Positions 26,467-35,636 are shown, counted from the first letter of the stretch. The stretch: 64,000 bases of DNA from Paraburkholderia flagellata (GCF_021390645.1 NZ_JAJEJT010000003.1:310001-374000); one strand, 5' to 3'. Notes: a model not told the origin generated them from the letters alone. A program made the numbers and translations.

Positions 26467-27342
26467 ATGCTGATGAACGAACAGGCTGGCCATTCCAGCA
26501 AAGCGGCGGCATCGAACGCAGGCCCGCTCGCGGGTCGCGTCGCGCTGATCACGGGGGCCGGTCGTGGCCTTGGGGGAACCATCGCCCGGCATTTTGCGCG
26601 AGCGGGCGCGGACATCGTCATCTGCGACGTAAATCTGGCCGCCCTCGAGGAAACGCGGCAAGCCGTCGAAGCAATCGGGGCCCGCTGTATGGCGCTCGAC
26701 TGCGACATCACGTCGAGCAGCAATGTGAGGGCGATGTTCTCAGCAATCGTCGAGCGCTTTGGCACCTTGCACATTCTGGTGAACAACGCGGCGGTGGGCC
26801 CCACGGCTGCTCCTGACGAGGTGAGACGCAACAAGCATTACGCGTACATCACAACGCCGCAGCCCCGGCGAGCGCTTGGCTTCACGAGCGAGATCACCGA
26901 CGAGGACTGGCATCGCTATTGGGACGTCAACGTCCACGGTACGTTCTACTGCACGCGTGAAGCACTCAAGTTGATGCAGGGGCAAAAATACGGCCGTATC
27001 GTGAATCTTGCCTCAGTGGCGGGCTTCTCGACCATCAGCGCTCACAGTCCGCACTACAGTGCCACCAAAGGGGCGGTCATTGCGTTCACGAAAGCCGTCG
27101 CGGCTGAGGTCGCGGGCGGCAACGTCCTCGTCAATGCGCTTGCGCCGGGCGGGGTGTCGACGCCATTCTTCGAGCAATATCTGGACTCCATCGGCGAGGA
27201 GGCACGCAACCGGTTCTGGCAGATCGTACCCGCCGGGCGGTTTGGCACGATGGATGAATACGCAGCGGTCGCAACGTTCCTCGCAGGCGATCACTACTTT
27301 GTCGGGCAGGTCATCAGCCCCAATGGCGGCGCCGTAATCTGA
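26467..27342 (+). CDS. SDR-family oxidoreductase (cluster A, second)
   Basis: 291 residues from the ATG at 26467 (GGAG upstream). TGAGRGLGGTIA, NNAAV, SVAGF and Tyr-x3-Lys (HYSATKGAV) are intact, and it ends FVGQVISPNGGAVI. Between NNAAVGPT and DEDWHRYWDVNVHGT there is an insert of about 35 residues rich in Arg/Pro (around residues 115-145), unusual for the family and perhaps a substrate lid. Same strand, 40 bp after the previous SDR gene. Confidence 0.9.
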   Translation: MLMNEQAGHSSKAAASNAGPLAGRVALITGAGRGLGGTIARHFARAGADIVICDVNLAALEETRQAVEAIGARCMALDCDITSSSNVRAMFSAIVERFGTLHILVNNAAVGPTAAPDEVRRNKHYAYITTPQPRRALGFTSEITDEDWHRYWDVNVHGTFYCTREALKLMQGQKYGRIVNLASVAGFSTISAHSPHYSATKGAVIAFTKAVAAEVAGGNVLVNALAPGGVSTPFFEQYLDSIGEEARNRFWQIVPAGRFGTMDEYAAVATFLAGDHYFVGQVISPNGGAVI

Positions 27343-27449
27343 GTGGCGAATGCGTGGCGCGCGCAGGCCTGAGCGGGCTGGGCGGCGCACGCCGCGTACC
27401 ACTGCCCGGAATTCTATCCATTCACTCATCCAATCTGCGACGCCGCATC

Positions 27450-28028
27450 ATGACACTGGCCACGTTCAAACGCATGCAGGACAGCACCCAGGAGGACTGG
27501 GGCATCATCAAGCCGCAAGCTGCGGAGTACTTCTCCAAACTGCCCGGGCGGGTGATTGCGCACCTGTCGCTGCTCCAGGGGGAATTCAGCGGATTTCCAA
27601 TCGACCGCTATCAGCACTGTCTCCAGACCGCGACCTTGGCGCTGAAGGACGGCCGTGACGACGAGTACGTGGTGTGCGCGTTGTTGCACGATATTGGAGA
27701 CACGCTCGGCTCGTACAACCATCCCGAAATAGCGGCCGCCATCCTCAAACCCTTCGTGTCCGAAGCGAACCTTTGGATGATTGAGCACCATGGCATTGTG
27801 CAGGGTCACAACTTCTTCCACCATATTGGCATGGACCGCAATATGCGTGAGCAGCTCAAGGAACATCCCCACTATCAACGCACGCTCGAGTTCGTCGATC
27901 TCTACGACGATCCGGCATTTGACGCCTCGTCGCAGACCTGGTCGATCGATGTGTTCGAGCCGATTGTGCGTCGGGTGATGAATACTCCGAAACGATCGAT
28001 CTACAAAACGATTACCGAGGCGGTATGA
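27450..28028 (+). CDS. HD-domain protein, PhnZ/TmpB-like putative diiron oxygenase
   Basis: 192 residues, ATG at 27450. It contains RYQHCLQTA (His56), LLHDIGD (His80-Asp81), NHPEIAAAIL (His91), MIEHHGIVQGH (His113/114) and LEFVDLYDD (Asp150). This order of His, His-Asp, His, His, Asp is that of HD-domain mixed-valence diiron oxygenases (PhnZ, TmpB, MIOX) and their relatives annotated as phosphonate-associated HD proteins; ordinary HD phosphohydrolases are the alternative. In PhnY/PhnZ and TmpA/TmpB such a protein cleaves the product of a 2-oxoglutarate dioxygenase, and one is encoded 3 kb upstream here. It ends cluster A. Confidence 0.75.
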   Translation: MTLATFKRMQDSTQEDWGIIKPQAAEYFSKLPGRVIAHLSLLQGEFSGFPIDRYQHCLQTATLALKDGRDDEYVVCALLHDIGDTLGSYNHPEIAAAILKPFVSEANLWMIEHHGIVQGHNFFHHIGMDRNMREQLKEHPHYQRTLEFVDLYDDPAFDASSQTWSIDVFEPIVRRVMNTPKRSIYKTITEAV

Positions 28029-28761
28029 CCAGGTGACGCATTCGAAACCCCGACCCGCGCGAGGCTGACATTAGATTCTTTGACCACGAGCGACGCGCCG
28101 GGAAGTGGTTCCAAAGGATTCGCAGGACCAGCGGATTCTGGCCTCTTCGCGATAGATGAGTGATTTTCCGCTCGTGGCCCTTCCCGCGGCGCACTAGCGA
28201 AGCGTCGCCAACACGTTCACCGCGCTTGCGCTTACCATCGAAGCGGACAAGGCGGCTCGCCTGGTGGGACGCGTGCACTCGGACCGTCCCGTGCGCAACG
28301 GTTGCGATCTGGGAGTCCTGGGACACCGCCGTTCACCACGTCGACGCGCTGCTTCCTGGATGCGCACTTCTGCCTCGGGCCTTCGGTTCTGAAGCGACTG
28401 GGCTGGAAAGTCTTTCGAGTCAAAGGCTTGAGTGAATCATTCAAGCGGTTACTCACAGCCTTGTCACCAAAATCTGTGGATAAGTCGGGAGCGCCAGGGC
28501 AGGTTCACTGTGCGTTTTTGACGCGGCCTTCCGCCGCAATGTCATGCACTAGTTCGACAAGCCGACCCAGGCGCCCGCGCTCCGACCAAACCACTGTTCG
28601 CAAGATAGAGGATTTAGCACCTATATAGGAATTTCCTGGCGAGAGAAGTCGAACGTATGACTGCGATCAGTTCTGCTTTCCCGTGTTTTCCCCAAGCTGG
28701 GAACGCGGCCCTTTCAGGATAAAATCAGCGCGCGTCGGCAGGGATGCACGACGCCGTGTGT

Positions 28762-28815
28762 GAAGTCGTAAGTGACTTCTTGCGGGCCCGCCACTTCGAT
28801 GGCGGGCTTTTTTTT
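28762..28815 (+). terminator. Hairpin plus rho-independent terminator (unit 1)
   Basis: GAAGTC-GTAAGT-GACTTC (28762-28779) forms a 6-bp hairpin; then GCCCGCCA / TGGCGGGC (28786-28793, 28800-28807) with loop CTTCGA is followed by eight T, a textbook terminator. No protein gene ends just upstream, so it may end a small RNA. Confidence 0.8.
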
Positions 28816-28871
28816 GACGTGGCCTGATAGTTGACTTTACATATAAAATAGGGATTGATAGAATGAAGGAC

Positions 28872-28940
28872 GAATGGGTAACTCCATTCTGATCTCTTTG
28901 CAAAGCCTGTCATCACGTTCACGAGTGACAGGCTTCTTTC
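28872..28940 (+). terminator. Hairpin plus terminator-like stem (unit 2), possible small RNA end
   Basis: GAATGG-GTAACT-CCATTC (28872-28889) followed by a 10-bp perfect stem AAGCCTGTCA / TGACAGGCTT (28903-28912, 28926-28935) and a CTTTCTTTC tail. The arrangement repeats unit 1 about 110 bp downstream with unrelated sequence. Confidence 0.6.
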
Positions 28941-28998
28941 TTTCGGGCCAGCGTTTATCGGTTACCGGAACAGCCGGGCTGGAACCGTTCGCGCGCGC

Positions 28999-30009
28999 CT
29001 AGTCGCGCCGCATCAGGTGGCCCGCACGCCACGCTCGCGGCGTCACGCCAGATCGCGCCGTAAACCACTTGGTGAATGAGCCCTGCTGGGTATAGCCGAG
29101 CAGAGCGGCCACCCGGCCGATGGGATAGCTCGGATTCATCATGTAGCGGACCGCCAGATCCCCCCGGACTTCGTCAAGAAGCGCCGAGAAACTGGTATCG
29201 GCGGATTCGAGATGGCGCTGCATGGTCCGCACGCTCAGTCCCAGATGGCGGGCGACCAGTTCGACGGTGGCCTGCTCGAGCGGCAGCAACAGATAAATCG
29301 CCTTGCGTACTTCCAGCACCTTCGAATCAATGTCAGCCACGTTCATCGGACCGGCCAGGCTTTCTGCATAACGAACGAGTTCTGGATCGGCGGCGGGATT
29401 CGGGTAGTCGAGATCGTCAGCGGAGCAAATGAACCCGTTGAAATCGCTCCGGTAGACCAATGGGCAGCCGAAGAAGCGCCGATGAAACGTCAAATCCGCT
29501 GGGGCTGAGTGGGCAAAGTGAACGGCGCGCGGTTTCCAGCGCTCGCCGATCAGGGCACTGGAGTGGCGCATGAGGACGCCGACAGCTAGTTCGATCGCCT
29601 GCCTCGTTGGCGTACCTGGGTGAACGACCAGTTCCTCCCGGATGGTGACTGTTTCACCGGCGGTCTCGACGTGCATCGCGAGCGCTTCATTGAGCAAATG
29701 GCGGTATTGGGCCGTGGCGAGCAACACCTCGCGAAGCGTACGCTTGTGTGCCAACAGGACATTGACAACTCCAGCCCCAAAATTTCGCCGCGTTTCGGCC
29801 ACTTGCAGGCCGAAAGTCGGACAGCACGCCATTTCCGCGGACAACTCCATCAACTCGCAAGCCGCTGCGACCGGGACGCGGTCATCGGGATTTGCGAGCG
29901 CTGCCGCATCGATGCCGACCTTTTGAACCAGGTCGACCGGGTTGAGCCCGAGACGTCGGGCCACATCGAAATACCCGCTCATGGCTGCCGATCGCAGCAT
30001 AGTTTCCAT
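28999..30009 (-). CDS. AraC-family transcriptional regulator (cluster B)
   Basis: 336 residues, AGAGG before the ATG. N-terminal arabinose-binding-like domain (YFDVARRLGLNPVDLVQKVGI), C-terminal AraC domain with VARHLGLSVRTMQRHLESAD and GRVAALLGYTQQGSFTKWF. More divergent from the other two AraC proteins in the window than they are from each other. It faces away from cluster B, which it probably controls. Confidence 0.92.
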   Translation of the reverse strand: METMLRSAAMSGYFDVARRLGLNPVDLVQKVGIDAAALANPDDRVPVAAACELMELSAEMACCPTFGLQVAETRRNFGAGVVNVLLAHKRTLREVLLATAQYRHLLNEALAMHVETAGETVTIREELVVHPGTPTRQAIELAVGVLMRHSSALIGERWKPRAVHFAHSAPADLTFHRRFFGCPLVYRSDFNGFICSADDLDYPNPAADPELVRYAESLAGPMNVADIDSKVLEVRKAIYLLLPLEQATVELVARHLGLSVRTMQRHLESADTSFSALLDEVRGDLAVRYMMNPSYPIGRVAALLGYTQQGSFTKWFTARSGVTPRAWRAGHLMRRD

Positions 30010-30303
30010 TTCAACCTCTTTTCTTCACCGACTCGACGTCAGCCTCGATTGCCCGGCTTCAGATATTGACGCATCGGAGCAATTGAAATCCAGTGTGACG
30101 TTGACTTTTCAACTTATACACCACCCTGAGACGCTCGCGCCGGGTATCGGTGTTTTCACCAGCTGACACGAAAAGATAAAACGATGGCGTCAAATCACAA
30201 AAGTGCAAACCGCGTCTGCCGTATCGTGCGTTAGCGGCGGCACGATTCAGGGACCATTCCCCGGTCATGCTGGAGAGCCACCATCCTCAGGAGCCTGGAA
30301 CAA
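30010..30303. other. Divergent promoter region of cluster B
   Basis: 294 bp shared by the AraC gene and the BKACE gene. A TTGACT lies at 30102-30107 on the + strand but no matched -10 box is clear. No palindrome comparable to those elsewhere was found. Confidence 0.4.
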
Positions 30304-31359
30304 ATGCAATTTCTCGACGACTCGTTGCACCCCGAGAATCAGGACAAAGTTGTTATCACAACTGCACCGTACGGACCGGAATGGATGCCCGAAGATTTCC
30401 CGGAAGACATTCCGGTGACGATGGAAGAGCAGATCCAGAAGGCTGTCGACTGCTACAACGCTGGCGCGACCGTTCTGCACCTGCATGTGCGTGAACTCGA
30501 CGGCAAGGGCTCCAAGCGCCTCTCGAAGTTCAATGAGCTTATCGCCGGCGTGCGCGCCGCGGTGCCGGACATGATCATCCAGGTGGGCGGCTCGATCTCG
30601 TTCGCGCCGGAAGACGAAGGGCAGGCCGCCAAGTGGCTCTCCGACGATACGCGTCACATGCTCGCCGACCTCGAACCTAAGCCGGACCAGGTCACGGTCG
30701 CGATCAACACGACGCAGATGAACATCATGGAGCTGCTTTATCCGGAGTATCTGGAAGGCACGTCGCTCTCCAACCCTGCGTTCATGGCCGCCTACAGCGA
30801 AATGACGGTTCCCGCCGGTCCCGCGTGGGTGGAGGAGCATCTGCGCCGCCTGCAGGCTTCGGGCATTCAGCCCCACTTCCAGCTCACCGGCATTCACGCC
30901 CTCGAGACGCTCGACCGCCTGGTGCGCAAGGGCGTGTACATGGGGCCGTTGAACCTCACGTGGATTGGCATTGGCGGTGGCTTTGACGGCCCGAACCCGT
31001 TCAACTTCGCTAACTTCGTCCACCGTGCGCCGGATGGCTGCACGCTCACCGCCGAGTCGCTGCTCAAGAACGTGCTGCCGTTCAACATGATGGCGATGGC
31101 TATGGGCCTGCATCCGCGCTGCGGTATCGAGGACACGATCATCGACCAGCACGGCAAGCGCTTCACGTCCGTGCAGCAGATCGAGCAGTGCGTGCGCGTG
31201 GCGCGCGAGCTGGGCCGTGAAATTGCCACGGGCAAGGAAGCACGCGAGATTTACCGCATTGGCGTGCAGTACGAAACGATCGACGAGACGCTCACGGCCA
31301 ACGGCATGGCGCCGAACCGCAAGCCCGGCGTGAGGAATCTGCCGTTGCGCGCGGCGTGA
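30304..31359 (+). CDS. Beta-keto acid cleavage enzyme, long BKACE (DUF849) type
   Basis: 351 residues. The zinc ligands of the family (His46, His48, Glu230 in Kce) correspond to His59 and His61 (VLHLHVRE) and Glu276, and the substrate Arg to Arg272 (PRCGIED, preserving the Arg-x3-Glu spacing). BKACEs condense a beta-keto acid with acetyl-CoA to give acetoacetate and a new CoA ester. It is about 40 residues longer than classical members and is a close paralogue of the protein at 47682-48740. First gene of cluster B. Confidence 0.9.
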   Translation: MQFLDDSLHPENQDKVVITTAPYGPEWMPEDFPEDIPVTMEEQIQKAVDCYNAGATVLHLHVRELDGKGSKRLSKFNELIAGVRAAVPDMIIQVGGSISFAPEDEGQAAKWLSDDTRHMLADLEPKPDQVTVAINTTQMNIMELLYPEYLEGTSLSNPAFMAAYSEMTVPAGPAWVEEHLRRLQASGIQPHFQLTGIHALETLDRLVRKGVYMGPLNLTWIGIGGGFDGPNPFNFANFVHRAPDGCTLTAESLLKNVLPFNMMAMAMGLHPRCGIEDTIIDQHGKRFTSVQQIEQCVRVARELGREIATGKEAREIYRIGVQYETIDETLTANGMAPNRKPGVRNLPLRAA

Positions 31360-31501
31360 TGGATTGGACACCGATGCGGGCGTGAGCTGGCGTCGGGGCT
31401 CCAGAGGTAGTATGCCGCGGCGACACGGGGTGCCAGTCGCGGCCAATTTGTCCAAACGGACAGAGCGGTCACCAAAAAGCTAGACGTGAAGGAGACAAAC
31501 G

Positions 31502-32824
31502 ATGCTCATGCAGCATGCTGAGCCCACGACGGGTGATGTTTCAGTGGCAAAAGACGACGTGCGCGCCTATGCCTGGGTCGTGTTTGCATTGACGGCCGGG
31601 TTGCTGCTTTCCGACTACATGTCGCGGCAGGTCCTGAATGCCGTGTTTCCTCTGCTCAAGAGCACCTGGAGCCTCTCCGACACACGGTTGGGATCGCTGA
31701 GCAGCGTGGTCGCACTGATGGTCGGCGTGCTGACCTTTCCGCTGTCGGTCCTCGCCGACCGCTGGGGACGAGTGAAAAGCATCATCCTGATGGCGGCGAT
31801 GTGGAGTCTTGCGACGCTGGGCTGCGCACTCTCGACGAACTACGGCGAAATGCTGCTCGCACGCGCCTTCGTTGGCATCGGCGAAGCCGCCTACGGCAGC
31901 GTCGGGGTCGCGCTGGTTCTGAGCATCTTTCCGGCACGCCTGCGCTCGACCCTCACCGCGTCGTTCATGGCGGGCGGGGCATTTGGCTCCGTTCTGGGCA
32001 TGGCCATCGGCGGTGCGGTAGCGGCTCATGTCGGTTGGCGCGCGGCCTTCGGCACGATGGCCGGGCTTGGGCTCGCTCTGGTCGTCGTGTATCGCTTCGT
32101 TGTCACCGAAAAGCGCCTTGCGCCGATGCAACCGGCCAGCGTGAGCCGCGCGGCGAAAACGCCGGGCGTGCGCACGAGTTTCCGTACCCTGATGAAAGGA
32201 CTCTTTTCGACGAAGTCGGTCATTTGCGCCTATGTCGGCAGCGGCTGCCATCTGCTGGTTCCCGCAGCGGTCTGGGCGTGGGTGCCGAGTTTTCTGAACC
32301 GCTACTACGGCATGGCCACCGCCCAGGCGGCGGCGACAGGTGCGCTCTTTGTTCTCGTCACGGGCGTGGGCATGGTGGTGTGCGGTAACCTGGCCGACCG
32401 CGTCAGCAAGAATCGCCCGCAGAATAAGTGGGCAACGGCCATCGCCTATTGCCTGATCTGCTTCACGCTGCTCGCGATCGGCTTTCGCATGCCCGCCGGC
32501 ACACTGCAACTCGTGGTGATCGGCTGCGGGATGTTCTTCTGCGCAGGGGCGAGCGGCCCTTCGGGCGCAATGGTAGCAAACCTCACGCCGCCGTCGATCC
32601 ACGCGTCCGCATTTGCCACGCTGACGCTGGCAAACAACCTGCTCGGACTGGCCCCGGCTGCCGTCCTGACGGGTCTGGTCGCAGACCATATTGGCCTCCT
32701 CGGCGCATTACAACTCGTGCCGTTTGCGTCCCTGATCGCGGCCACCGCCTTCTTCATCGGCAAGCGCAACTACGGCCGCGATCTGGATCGCGTGAATGCA
32801 CTACGTGAGCAGGCCGCGTATTGA
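31502..32824 (+). CDS. MFS transporter (cluster B)
   Basis: 440 residues, start at 31502 preceded by AAGGAG. It aligns along its length with the cluster A carrier (SDYMSRQVLNAVFP, VLADRWGRVKS, VGIGEAAYGSVGVAL, LANNLLGLAP). About 12 helices. Predicted importer of the cluster's substrate or a related compound. Confidence 0.9.
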   Translation: MLMQHAEPTTGDVSVAKDDVRAYAWVVFALTAGLLLSDYMSRQVLNAVFPLLKSTWSLSDTRLGSLSSVVALMVGVLTFPLSVLADRWGRVKSIILMAAMWSLATLGCALSTNYGEMLLARAFVGIGEAAYGSVGVALVLSIFPARLRSTLTASFMAGGAFGSVLGMAIGGAVAAHVGWRAAFGTMAGLGLALVVVYRFVVTEKRLAPMQPASVSRAAKTPGVRTSFRTLMKGLFSTKSVICAYVGSGCHLLVPAAVWAWVPSFLNRYYGMATAQAAATGALFVLVTGVGMVVCGNLADRVSKNRPQNKWATAIAYCLICFTLLAIGFRMPAGTLQLVVIGCGMFFCAGASGPSGAMVANLTPPSIHASAFATLTLANNLLGLAPAAVLTGLVADHIGLLGALQLVPFASLIAATAFFIGKRNYGRDLDRVNALREQAAY

Positions 32825-33164
32825 CAGATTGAGCTGATGGGACCTGCGCCGCTGCCCACGTTCGCGGGTCGGGCGCAGTCCTCGGGTCGAGCGCAAGTCT
32901 AGAGTAAGCGCTCGATCCGTGGCGGTACGTCGCGCAAGAACGTCGATTCTGCGTATATGCTTGATATATCAACTAGATAATTGATTTCTCGTCGTTTTGT
33001 TATTAGACCCCTGCGGTAATTTTTACTTTGGACATTGGGCGCTGCGGCGCGCCATACACGCCCAAACAAACGACTGATCTGGGAAATGCGCCTGGGGCAG
33101 GGACGATCTGTTCCGCCGCAGGCGAATTGCATTTTGCATCCGACTAACGGATAGGAGATTGAAC
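32825..33164. other. Region before the quinone oxidoreductase gene
   Basis: 340 bp. Left half has no gene; the AT-rich right half carries a palindrome (separate entry), indicating an internal promoter for the oxidoreductase-to-BON part of cluster B. Confidence 0.45.
32961..32985. promoter_or_regulatory. Palindromic operator candidate before the quinone oxidoreductase gene
   Basis: TTGATATATCAA (32961-32972) is a perfect 12-bp palindrome; its right half ATCAA pairs again with TTGAT at 32981-32985. The sequence lies in an AT-rich island about 180-200 bp before the ATG. Confidence 0.4.
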
Positions 33165-34145
33165 ATGGCGAAGGCAGTACGCTTTTATGAAACCGGTGGT
33201 CCCGAAGTCTTGCGCTACGAAAGCGTCGAAGTGGGCGACCCCGGCCCCGGGCAGGTCCGCCTGCGCCATGAGGCAGTCGGCCTGAATTTCGCCGATACCT
33301 ACTTCCGCTCCGGCCTGTACCCCGTTCCGCTGCCTGCCGGCATGGGCGTGGAAGCCGCGGGCGTGGTCGAGGCCGTGGGCCCCGAGGTGACCAACGTCGC
33401 AGTGGGCGACCGCGTGACCTACACCGGTTTCATCAACACGCTCGGCGCGTACAGCACCGAACGCCTGATCCCGGCGGCGCCCCTCATCAAGCTGCCCGAC
33501 GCGATTGCGTGCGAAACGGCGGCCGGCATGACCATGCGAGGCCTCACGTCGTCGTACCTCATGCGCCGCATCCACGACTTCAAGGCCGGCGACACGATCC
33601 TGCTGCATGCAGCCGCGGGCGGTGTCGGCCTGATCGTCTCGCAGTGGGCGAAGCTGCTGGGCCTCACGGTGATCGGCACGGTGTCGAACGAGGCGAAAGG
33701 CGAAGTGGCGCGCGCACATGGTTGCGACCACATCATTTACTACGGCCGCGAAGATGTCGCGAAGCGCGTGCGCGAACTGACGAACGGCGTGGGCGTGAAC
33801 GTGGTGTTCGACAGCGTGGGCAAGGACACCTTCGAAGCGTCGCTCGACTCGCTCAAGCGCCGCGGCCTGATGGTTTGCGTCGGCACGGCTTCGGGCCCGA
33901 TTCCGCCGTTCAATCCGCAGATCCTCGCGATGAAGGGCTCGCTCTATCTCACGCGCCCGGCGCTGGCGGACTATATCGCCGACCCCGCGGAAAAGAACGA
34001 GCTGGCTTCCGAGCTGTTCGGGCACGTTGCCGCGGGCCGCATCAAGATCGAACTGAACCAGCGTTACGCGCTGGAAGACGCGGTGCAGGCGCACCGCGAC
34101 CTCGAAGCGCGCAAGACGACGGGGTCGTCGGTCTTCGTCATCTGA
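33165..34145 (+). CDS. Quinone oxidoreductase, zinc-independent MDR family
   Basis: 326 residues, ATG at 33165 with GGAG upstream. N-terminal GroES-like domain (ETGGPEVL, PGQVRLRHEAVGLNFADTYFR), NADPH-binding Rossmann motif HAAAGGVGLIVSQWAKLLG, and no structural or catalytic zinc Cys pattern, as in QOR. It reduces quinones or alpha,beta-unsaturated carbonyls with NADPH. The TauD gene follows after 10 bp. A deleted copy exists at 23134-23385. Confidence 0.93.
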   Translation: MAKAVRFYETGGPEVLRYESVEVGDPGPGQVRLRHEAVGLNFADTYFRSGLYPVPLPAGMGVEAAGVVEAVGPEVTNVAVGDRVTYTGFINTLGAYSTERLIPAAPLIKLPDAIACETAAGMTMRGLTSSYLMRRIHDFKAGDTILLHAAAGGVGLIVSQWAKLLGLTVIGTVSNEAKGEVARAHGCDHIIYYGREDVAKRVRELTNGVGVNVVFDSVGKDTFEASLDSLKRRGLMVCVGTASGPIPPFNPQILAMKGSLYLTRPALADYIADPAEKNELASELFGHVAAGRIKIELNQRYALEDAVQAHRDLEARKTTGSSVFVI

Positions 34146-34155
34146 GGAGCGCAGC

Positions 34156-35004
34156 ATGAAAGTCGAACAACTGACCTATGCCATCGGCGCGGAACTGACC
34201 GGCGTGAATCTCGCCGATGCCGTTCACGACGACGCGCTCTTCGCCGAGATTCGCGCGGCGCTGCTCAAGCACCGTGTGCTGTTCCTGCGCGACCAGAACA
34301 TCACGCGCACCGAGCACGTGGCGTTCGCGCGCCGCTTCGGCGAGCTGGAGGATCATCCGGTGGCGGGCAGTGACCCGGAGCATCCGGGCCTCGTGCGCAT
34401 CTACAAGAACCCGGAGCAGCCCAACGACCGTTACGAAAACGCGTGGCACGCGGACGCCACCTGGCGCGAGGCGCCGCAGTTCGGCGCGGTGCTGCGCTGC
34501 GTGGAGTGCCCGCCCGTGGGCGGCGACACGATGTGGGCGAACATGGTGCTCGCCTACGAGAAGCTGCCGGAACACGTGAAGGCGCAGATCGACGGCCTGT
34601 ATGCGCGCCACAGCATCGAGGCGAGCTTTGGTGCGGCCATGCCGATCGAAAAGCGCCATGCCCTGCGGGCGCAGTTTCCTGACGCGGAACACCCGGTGGT
34701 GCGCACGCATCCGGAAACCGGCGAGAAGGTGCTGTTCGTGAGCGCGTTTGCGACGCACATCACGAACTATCACACGCCCGATCGTGTGCGCTACGGTCAG
34801 GACGCCAACCCGGGCGCGGGCGACCTGCTGCGCTATCTCGTGAGCCAGGCCTATATTCCGGAGTACCAGGTACGCTGGCGCTGGAAGCCGAACAGCATCG
34901 CGATCTGGGACAACCGCAGCACCCAGCACTATGCAGTGATGGACTATCCGCCGTGTCACCGCAAGATGGAACGCGCCGGCATTATCGGCGACAAGCCGTA
35001 CTGA
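34156..35004 (+). CDS. TauD/TfdA-family Fe(II)/2-oxoglutarate dioxygenase (cluster B)
   Basis: 282 residues. Iron ligands His98, Asp100 (AWHADATW) and His258 (STQHYAVMDY), with Arg269 the probable co-substrate anchor. Roughly four fifths of positions appear identical to the cluster A copy. Here the partners are a quinone oxidoreductase, a serine hydrolase and an acyl-CoA synthetase rather than an HD oxygenase, so the two copies may act on different substrates or at different steps. Confidence 0.93.
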   Translation: MKVEQLTYAIGAELTGVNLADAVHDDALFAEIRAALLKHRVLFLRDQNITRTEHVAFARRFGELEDHPVAGSDPEHPGLVRIYKNPEQPNDRYENAWHADATWREAPQFGAVLRCVECPPVGGDTMWANMVLAYEKLPEHVKAQIDGLYARHSIEASFGAAMPIEKRHALRAQFPDAEHPVVRTHPETGEKVLFVSAFATHITNYHTPDRVRYGQDANPGAGDLLRYLVSQAYIPEYQVRWRWKPNSIAIWDNRSTQHYAVMDYPPCHRKMERAGIIGDKPY

Positions 35005-35026
35005 AGCGCGCAGGAGACCAAAACAA

Positions 35027-35587
35027 ATGACGCTTGAAACCACACCGACCATTCTGATGGTCCCGGGGTTGCGCGACCACGTGGCGGAGCACTGGCAGAC
35101 GCTGCTGGAAAGCCGGCTGCCCAAGGCGGCCTCGGTGCCGCCTCTCGAGCACGACAAACTGAGCTGCGCGGCGCGCGTGGCCGCGCTCGACGCGGCGCTC
35201 GCGAAGATCGACGGTCCCGTCATTCTCGTCGCGCACAGCGCGGGCGTGATGATCACGGTGCATTGGGCGCAGCAGCACAGCCGCAAGATTCATGGCGCGC
35301 TGCTAGCCGCGCCGGCGGACCTCGAAACGCCGCTGCCGGCGGGTTATCCGGCCTTCGACGCGCTGGCCGAAAACGGCTGGCACCCGATTCCGCGCAAGCC
35401 GCTGCCGTTCCCGAGCATCGTGGGCGCGAGCCGCAACGATCCGCTCGCGCAGTTCGAGCGCGTGGAGGCGATGGCCAGGGATTGGGGCAGCAGCCTGGTC
35501 GATCTCGGCGAAGTGGGACACCTTAATCCAGCCGCCGGCTTCGGCGAATGGCCGATGGCGGAGAGCCTGATCCGTGAACTTCTCTGA
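35027..35587 (+). CDS. RBBP9/YdeN-family serine hydrolase
   Basis: 186 residues, alpha/beta-hydrolase fold. ILMVPGLRDHVAEHWQTLLE opens the domain; the nucleophile is Ser in VAHSAGV, the acid Asp in ASRNDPLA and the base His in VGHLNPAAG. Length and motifs fit the RBBP9/YdeN family of small esterases. Its stop overlaps a possible upstream start of the next gene. Confidence 0.9.
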   Translation: MTLETTPTILMVPGLRDHVAEHWQTLLESRLPKAASVPPLEHDKLSCAARVAALDAALAKIDGPVILVAHSAGVMITVHWAQQHSRKIHGALLAAPADLETPLPAGYPAFDALAENGWHPIPRKPLPFPSIVGASRNDPLAQFERVEAMARDWGSSLVDLGEVGHLNPAAGFGEWPMAESLIRELL

Positions 35588-35636
35588 CCCGCGCGCGGTG
35601 AATGCTGGAAACGACACCGCCAGCAACGAGCATGCG

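Larger units (their letters stand above)
28029..28998. other. 970-bp region without a confident gene
   Basis: No complete gene. The stretch 28190-28330 reads like decayed coding sequence in one + frame (TFTALALTIEADKAARLVG) but has no start, family or extent I can define; 28500-28660 has a similar minus-strand fragment. Two hairpin-terminator units at 28762-28940 are listed separately. Confidence 0.45.

Noticed and set aside
28190..28660. Protein-like fragments (possible decayed genes or insertion-sequence remains)
   Set aside because: No recognisable transposase or enzyme motif, and limits could not be defined, so no pseudogene is called.
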